Of a DNA stretch of 10,875 nt, positions 6,534 through 10,875 are shown piece by piece. How positions within the stretch are numbered: the stretch's first letter is position 1; each line of letters begins with the position of its first letter. This DNA comes from Oscillospiraceae bacterium (GTDB taxonomy: Bacteria; Bacillota_A; Clostridia; Oscillospirales; CAG-272): NCBI GenBank assembly GCA_015064425.1, contig SVSF01000058.1, forward strand, positions 1 to 10,875. The letters are read 5' to 3'. The position numbers and the translations under genes were made by a program. The notes under the pieces were generated by a model, which ran no database searches, was not told the origin of the DNA, and saw nothing but the letters and a program-made list of their open reading frames with translations.

Positions 6534-7345
6534 AGGATATAACACTGGGACAGTATTATCCCGGGAATTCTCAGCTGCACAAAGCTGATCCGCGCATAAA
6601 GATAATACTTGCTTTGCTATATATGGTTGCCGTATTTATGGCCAAAAATATTTTGGGTTTTGCCGTAATACTGGTATTTACCTTATCGTTGATAATGGTC
6701 AGCCGAGTCCCCTTATCTACGGTGCTAAAGGCTATAAAGCCTTTGATTTTCATAATGGCTTTTACCGCTGTTATAAACATTTTTTGGACAGACGGCGAAA
6801 AACTCTTATTGAAGTTTGGTATCATCGAGATATATCTTGAGGGCGTTACTTATGCATTGTTTATGGTTATAAGAATAGTTTCGCTTTTGGCGGGTACAAG
6901 TGTGATACTTACTTATACAACGACGCCTATTGCATTGACAGACGGCATAGAGAGACTTCTTGCTCCGCTCAAAAAGATAAAAGTTCCGGTTCATGAATTT
7001 GCCATGATGATGACCATAGCTTTGAGGTTTGTACCTACGCTTGTGGAGGAGACCGAAAAAATAATGAGTGCTCAAAAAGCAAGAGGTGCGGATTTTTCTA
7101 CTGGAAAACTTAAAGAAAGAGCGAAGGCACTGATACCTGTTCTCGTACCTCTTTTCATTTCCGCTTTTCGCCGTGCGGATGAACTCGCAACCGCTATGGA
7201 ATGCCGTTGCTACAGAGGGGGAGAGGGGAGAACAAGAATGACAGTTTTGAAACTTAAAGCTGGTGATATGATCCTTTTACTTGTTTTTATTGCATTCATA
7301 ACAGGCTTGTTACTTCTAAATCATATTCCGGGAATTTCATTATGA
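6527..7345 (+). CDS. ecfT: ECF transporter transmembrane subunit EcfT
   Basis: Membrane scaffold that docks the EcfA1/EcfA2 dimer and exchangeable substrate-binding S components. The 272 residues start MLKDITLGQYYPGNSQLHKADPR, a classic EcfT N-terminus, which supports the unusual TTG start at 6527. GGAAG lies 9 bases upstream within ecfA2. Hydrophobic segments occur near 26-58, 68-86, 105-131 and 245-265. The two ATPase-coupling helices carry the Ala-Arg-Gly motif in SAQKARGADF (ARG 185-187) and a second arginine motif in MECRCYRGG (around 224-232). No S component gene is in the window, so this is probably a shared group II module serving several S proteins elsewhere. Its stop overlaps the truA start by 4 bases (ATGA). 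Confidence 0.95.
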   Translation: MLKDITLGQYYPGNSQLHKADPRIKIILALLYMVAVFMAKNILGFAVILVFTLSLIMVSRVPLSTVLKAIKPLIFIMAFTAVINIFWTDGEKLLLKFGIIEIYLEGVTYALFMVIRIVSLLAGTSVILTYTTTPIALTDGIERLLAPLKKIKVPVHEFAMMMTIALRFVPTLVEETEKIMSAQKARGADFSTGKLKERAKALIPVLVPLFISAFRRADELATAMECRCYRGGEGRTRMTVLKLKAGDMILLLVFIAFITGLLLLNHIPGISL

Positions 7346-8082
7346 AATATTTGATGGATATAGCGTTTATCGGTACCGCATATGCAGGGTATCAGATACA
7401 GAAAAATGCAGTTACGATACAAGGTACCTTGTGCCGAGCATCGAAGGAACTTTTTGGTACAGAATGTAAGATCACGGGCTGCAGCAGGACAGACAGCGGA
7501 GTTCACGCCAATTCTTTTATGTGTACTCTTGAGACCGCAGATGGGGCTCCTTCCATTCCCGCGGATGCGCTTCCTTTTGCAATGAATTCAAGACTGCCTT
7601 CGGATATCGCCGTGAAGTCATGTGTTTTAAAAGACGACAGTTTTCATCCAAGATATGACGTTAAGTACAAGGAGTACGTCTATCTTATACTTAATCGACC
7701 TCAAAGAGATCCGTTTTTTGAAGGACGTGCATATCATTATCCTAAAAAGCTTGACGTAGCGCTTATGAATAAGGCGGCATCATATCTGTGCGGTAAGCAT
7801 GATTTCAAAGCATTTATGGCTTCGGGATCCGATATAGGGGATACCGTTCGTGATATAAAGTATTGTGAGGTTACAGATGAAGACGGGATAGTGAAGATCT
7901 GTGTTGCTGCTGACGGATTCCTCTACAATATGGTTAGGATAATCGTGGGTACTCTTGTTTCCGTATCGTCAGGAAAGATCAATGTTGAGGATATGGAAAA
8001 AATAATCGATTCAAAAGAAAGAAAGTTTGCGGGCTTTACCGCAGGAGCGGAAGGCTTATACCTTAATAAAGTGATATATTAA
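7342..8082 (+). CDS. truA: tRNA pseudouridine(38-40) synthase TruA
   Basis: Isomerises uridines 38, 39 and 40 in the anticodon stem-loop of tRNAs. The 246 residues show the TruA motif GCSRTDSGVHA with catalytic Asp51 (47-57), the N-terminal FIGTAYAGYQIQ, the central RYDVKYKEYVYLI, and the C-terminal YNMVRIIVGTL motif. Length is normal for the family. The ATG at 7342 overlaps the ecfT stop in an ATGA arrangement, with GGGA (7330-7333) upstream, so it depends on ecfT translation. The ecfA1-ecfA2-ecfT-truA order is a common Firmicutes arrangement (in Bacillus it sits behind the ribosomal protein cluster); here it follows ruvCAB and a methyltransferase instead. Confidence 0.97.
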   Translation: MKYLMDIAFIGTAYAGYQIQKNAVTIQGTLCRASKELFGTECKITGCSRTDSGVHANSFMCTLETADGAPSIPADALPFAMNSRLPSDIAVKSCVLKDDSFHPRYDVKYKEYVYLILNRPQRDPFFEGRAYHYPKKLDVALMNKAASYLCGKHDFKAFMASGSDIGDTVRDIKYCEVTDEDGIVKICVAADGFLYNMVRIIVGTLVSVSSGKINVEDMEKIIDSKERKFAGFTAGAEGLYLNKVIY

Positions 8083-8104
8083 ATTTTTCCGAAGGGAGGA
8101 GCTT

Positions 8105-9343
8105 ATGGCGTTTTTTAAGAAGAATAAAAATTTTACCGATAACAGTACGGTTTCAAACGTAGAACTGCCGGTAAACAAATATTATCTTTTTATTGCCGAA
8201 CGTCTCAAGATATGCAAATACGTTACCATAGTTGTTCTTGCTTTGTTTATCGTTGCGATGATATCTGTATTCAAAAGCGAGATAACTGTTGAGAATTTCA
8301 AATATTTTATGAAATATCTTGATACAAGCTCCGGTGAATATAACGGCGGATATAAGGATATAAACTACAATGATACAGCGGTTCTCAAAACCGACATATT
8401 TAAAGATGAATACGTTGTTGTTGATGAGGACAGCGCAAATCTCTATACAATGTACGGCATAAATACGTATAGTGCCAACCATAACTGCGACAATCCGTTT
8501 TTGGTATGTTCGGATAAGTATTATCTTGTATATGATCTCAGCGGAAATAACTATTCTGTGTACAATGCTTTTTCTCAGCTGTATACGGAAGAACTTGATT
8601 ATCCCATAAGCGGAGCCGCTATGGCGGACAATGGTATGTACGCAATAGTAACTAAGGATGCGGAATTTCGATCTGCTATCAGGCTTTACGACAATAATTT
8701 CAAGCTTGTAAGTAGGATCTTGAAGGATAAATACGTTATTGACGTTGAATTTTCGGATGATGGATCAAAACTTTTGATTGTATCCATATATGATAGTGAC
8801 GGCGAATGGTTTACTGAGATAATAAGTATGGATCCCTATTCCGACAAGGAAGGATCTAAGCTTACGATCGAGGATAAGATGGGGGTTACGGGTAATGTGT
8901 ATGCAGATGGAAGCTTCAGCGTTCTTTGCAACTCATCGATCCTGTTTTTTGATACCGAGGGGAATCAGATAAACGAATTTTCTTTCGGCCACGACATTCC
9001 CGTTACGTGCAGCTCATCGGAAGATTATACCATACTTGTCTTTAACAGCAATATACTCGGAAATGAATCAACGGTATATATTTTTGACAATGTCGGGACA
9101 CTCAGATCGACAAAGATATTTAACGGAAAGATAAACGGAATATCGGTATACGGTGATATGTTTTATTTTTTGATGCATACCGAATTATATTCGTTTGATC
9201 TTGCAAACAATATTATGCGTCGTGCGATCATAGAAAGCGGATGCAGAAATGTTATACCGGACCAACGTTATCTGCTTCTTGTTTACTCAAACCGTACCGT
9301 GCCGTTTACTGTCGAAGAGCTTTTCAGTGACGAAGGAGGTTAA
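8105..9343 (+). CDS. membrane-anchored DUF5711-like protein, possible extracytoplasmic beta-propeller
   Basis: Function unknown. The 412 residues begin with a basic, polar cytoplasmic stretch (about 1-37), then one hydrophobic segment (about 38-55, KYVTIVVLALFIVAMISVF), then a long soluble part rich in Tyr, Asp, Ser and Asn. That predicts a type II membrane protein with its bulk outside the cell. The outer part shows repeating units of the form aromatic-Asp followed by a short turn (for example LVYDLSGNNYSVYNAF, IRLYDNNFKLVSRIL, LFFDTEGNQINEFSF, VYIFDNVGTLRSTKIF), spaced roughly 40-50 residues. This suggests blades of a beta-propeller, as expected for the DUF5711 family. A strong AAGGGAGGAG site lies just before ATG 8105. 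The CvpA-like gene starts 2 bases after its stop, so the two are probably made together. Confidence 0.8.
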   Translation: MAFFKKNKNFTDNSTVSNVELPVNKYYLFIAERLKICKYVTIVVLALFIVAMISVFKSEITVENFKYFMKYLDTSSGEYNGGYKDINYNDTAVLKTDIFKDEYVVVDEDSANLYTMYGINTYSANHNCDNPFLVCSDKYYLVYDLSGNNYSVYNAFSQLYTEELDYPISGAAMADNGMYAIVTKDAEFRSAIRLYDNNFKLVSRILKDKYVIDVEFSDDGSKLLIVSIYDSDGEWFTEIISMDPYSDKEGSKLTIEDKMGVTGNVYADGSFSVLCNSSILFFDTEGNQINEFSFGHDIPVTCSSSEDYTILVFNSNILGNESTVYIFDNVGTLRSTKIFNGKINGISVYGDMFYFLMHTELYSFDLANNIMRRAIIESGCRNVIPDQRYLLLVYSNRTVPFTVEELFSDEGG

Positions 9344-9345
9344 TT

Positions 9346-10074
9346 ATGTTATATGCAGTAGATATATTTTTTATTGTTCTTACTCTCATGTTTGCCATAG
9401 TTGGCTACGTAAGAGGATTTATAAAATCTACAGTTCCTCTCGTGAGTATTGTAGTTGCAATACTTGTAAGTTCCTTTTTGACCGGTTGGCTTGCTTCATT
9501 TATCAACGATAAAGTAATTATGCCCGCGGTTACGGGTGTGGTTGAAGAAAGCATATCTGAGGAATTGGGTCTAAACGATGAATTTTCAGACGTAAATAAA
9601 TTTTTGAAGGATAATCTTGAAAGACTTGAAGGCTTCTTCGAACGGTGGGATACAGACGGAGAAAAGCTTATGGAAGAATTGGAAGACAGACCTGCTGATG
9701 AAAAAGAAAAGACACCTATTGTGGTCTTGGCTGAAACTGTTGCGGCACCGATATCAAACGTAATATCCAGAGTTATTGCATTTGCTCTGTTATTTATTTT
9801 AAGCTATATAGCTGTTGTACTTATACTTGGCCTTGTGAATGTGGTGTTCAATATACCTTTGCTCAAGACCGTGAATAAGGTATGTGGTTTGCTTCTCGGA
9901 CTTATTAGCGCATTGTTTTTTATATGGCTGATAACTGTGATATCAGGAAATTTTCTGCCCGAGCTTATAAAGATCTTTCCGGATCTTGATACTTCCGTAT
10001 TGGAAAGCTCGGTTATCTATAAATGGTTCAGAGATAATAATATCTGGGCTATAGTAAAACATTCTTTACTTTAA
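9346..10074 (+). CDS. CvpA-family membrane protein
   Basis: Integral membrane protein of the CvpA family, named for a colicin V production gene in E. coli; its biochemical role is not established. The 242 residues have four hydrophobic helices: about 4-22, 28-50, 142-168 and 178-203. The family marks are GYVRGFIK after helix 1 and TVNKVCGLLLGLISALFF at the last helix. Between helices 2 and 3 lies an unusually long acidic loop of about 85 residues (55-135) with a likely helical, Glu-rich part, so the loop may be a partner-binding domain. It starts 2 bases after the DUF5711-like gene, with AAGGAGG overlapping the end of that gene, and is followed 15 bases later by the ClpE-like gene. The pairing suggests a shared envelope task. 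Confidence 0.85.
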   Translation: MLYAVDIFFIVLTLMFAIVGYVRGFIKSTVPLVSIVVAILVSSFLTGWLASFINDKVIMPAVTGVVEESISEELGLNDEFSDVNKFLKDNLERLEGFFERWDTDGEKLMEELEDRPADEKEKTPIVVLAETVAAPISNVISRVIAFALLFILSYIAVVLILGLVNVVFNIPLLKTVNKVCGLLLGLISALFFIWLITVISGNFLPELIKIFPDLDTSVLESSVIYKWFRDNNIWAIVKHSLL

Positions 10075-10089
10075 AAGAAAGGGGTAATT

Positions 10090-10875
10090 ATGGAATTGTG
10101 TTCAAGATGCCACAAGCGTGTTGCTGTGGTGTTTATTTCCAGACTTGACGAGAATAATAAACCTGTGAACGAGGGCATATGTCTTAAATGTGCTAAGGAG
10201 CTTGGCATAGCCCAGGTTAACGATATTATTAATAAAATGGGACTCAGCGAGGAAGATATTGACAGAATGGCTGAGGAAATGACGGATCTCATCGCTTTTG
10301 ATGATGATGGAAGAGATTCCGATGAAGGCAGGGCACCGGCTATCGATATTACAAAATTTTTGGGCGGAACTAAAGGCTTTGCCGGATCGCAGATGCCCGA
10401 AAAAGCCAATGAGTCCAAGGGTGCGGATAAGAAGGACGGCTCCAAAGAAAAAGCGGACCATAAAAAGAAATTTCTGTCTCAGTACTGCACAAACCTTAAT
10501 GAAAAAGCAGCAAAGGGAGAGATAGACAATATTGTGGGACGTGATAGGGAGATCGATAGACTTATTCATATTCTTTGCAGAAGGCAAAAGAATAATCCTT
10601 GTCTTATCGGCGAACCCGGTGTCGGTAAAACGGCAATTGCCGAAGCGCTTGCACAACGTATAGTAGATGGAAAGGTTCCCTACGGTCTTTTGAATAAAGA
10701 GCTATATCTTTTGGACCTTACTTCGCTTGTTGCAGGAACACAGTTCCGCGGCCAGTTTGAATCAAGGATCAAGGGACTTATCGAAGAGATAAGAGTACTC
10801 GGTAACGTTATTCTCATGATAGATGAGGTTCATAATATTGTTGGAGCGGGAGATGCTGAGGGAAGCATGAGCGCA
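10090..10875 (+). CDS. clpE: ClpE-like AAA+ unfoldase with N-terminal zinc finger (3' end beyond window)
   Basis: Hsp100/Clp ATPase that would unfold proteins and feed them to ClpP. The first 262 codons are present and the frame is open at the window end. The N-terminus has a four-cysteine zinc finger, C4-x2-C7 and C31-x2-C34 (MELCSRCHK and GICLKCAKE), in place of the double Clp_N domain of ClpA/B/C; this is the ClpE layout. A low-complexity charged linker (about 65-125) follows. Then comes the first AAA+ domain: [11 protein letters not shown] (148-158), Walker A GEPGVGKT (174-181), pore loop QFRGQFESR (218-226) and Walker [10 protein letters not shown] (240-248). ATG 10090 has AAAGAAAGGGG 5 bases upstream. 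No CtsR-type operator is visible before it. It lies 15 bases after the CvpA-like gene, apparently in the same transcript. The full protein should exceed 700 residues with a second AAA+ domain. Confidence 0.9.
   Translation, partial: MELCSRCHKRVAVVFISRLDENNKPVNEGICLKCAKELGIAQVNDIINKMGLSEEDIDRMAEEMTDLIAFDDDGRDSDEGRAPAIDITKFLGGTKGFAGSQMPEKANESKGADKKDGSKEKADHKKKFLSQYCTNLNEKAAKGEIDNIVGRDREIDRLIHILCRRQKNNPCLIGEPGVGKTAIAEALAQRIVDGKVPYGLLNKELYLLDLTSLVAGTQFRGQFESRIKGLIEEIRVLGNVILMIDEVHNIVGAGDAEGSMSA

Noticed and set aside
10071..10656. Minus-strand and +1 frame ORFs over the ClpE-like gene
   Set aside because: They overlap a frame with Cys4 zinc finger, Walker A and Walker B motifs. Their own translations are low-complexity shadows.

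Overview
The window looks like chromosomal DNA of a low-to-moderate-GC Clostridia-type Firmicute, possibly a gut Oscillospiraceae or Lachnospiraceae relative. This rests on sigma-A type promoters, strong GGAGG-type ribosome binding sites, a group II ECF transporter module with separate EcfA1 and EcfA2, a ClpE-type zinc-finger unfoldase, and a DUF5711-like protein next to a CvpA-family protein. It is protein-coding almost throughout. I see no rRNA, tRNA, CRISPR array or recognisable transposase. Family assignments come from motifs I could read; no database search was possible.

Left edge (1-777): a disturbed region. The minus strand carries a headless fragment of a ParB/Spo0J-like partition protein of the kind found on plasmids and integrative elements. 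Its reading frame runs off the window edge and has no start. The plus strand carries a small polytopic membrane protein whose open frame extends back through the antisense of the parB fragment, so the long ORF is chimeric. The join lies near 223-260. Two hairpins follow: a plus-strand terminator for the membrane gene and a minus-strand terminator for the gene to the right.

Divergent centre (778-1642): a minus-strand RluA-family pseudouridine synthase faces away from the ruv operon. The 187-base gap between them holds a TTGACA-N17-TAAAAT promoter for the synthase, an extended -10 promoter for ruvC, and a perfect AT-rich inverted repeat (11-base arms) directly upstream of the ruvC -35.

Right part (1643-10875): eleven plus-strand genes separated by 2-30 bases or overlapping, with no terminator seen between them, which suggests one long operon. 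The order is ruvC, ruvA, ruvB (Holliday junction processing), a class I SAM-dependent RNA methyltransferase, ecfA1, ecfA2, ecfT (energising module for vitamin or metal uptake, without a local substrate-binding S component), truA (tRNA pseudouridine 38-40), a membrane-anchored DUF5711-like protein, a CvpA-family membrane protein, and the first 262 codons of a ClpE-like AAA+ unfoldase cut by the window end. Most of these are conserved housekeeping functions. The less understood part is the last three genes, where two envelope proteins of unclear function are tightly coupled to a protein-quality-control ATPase.
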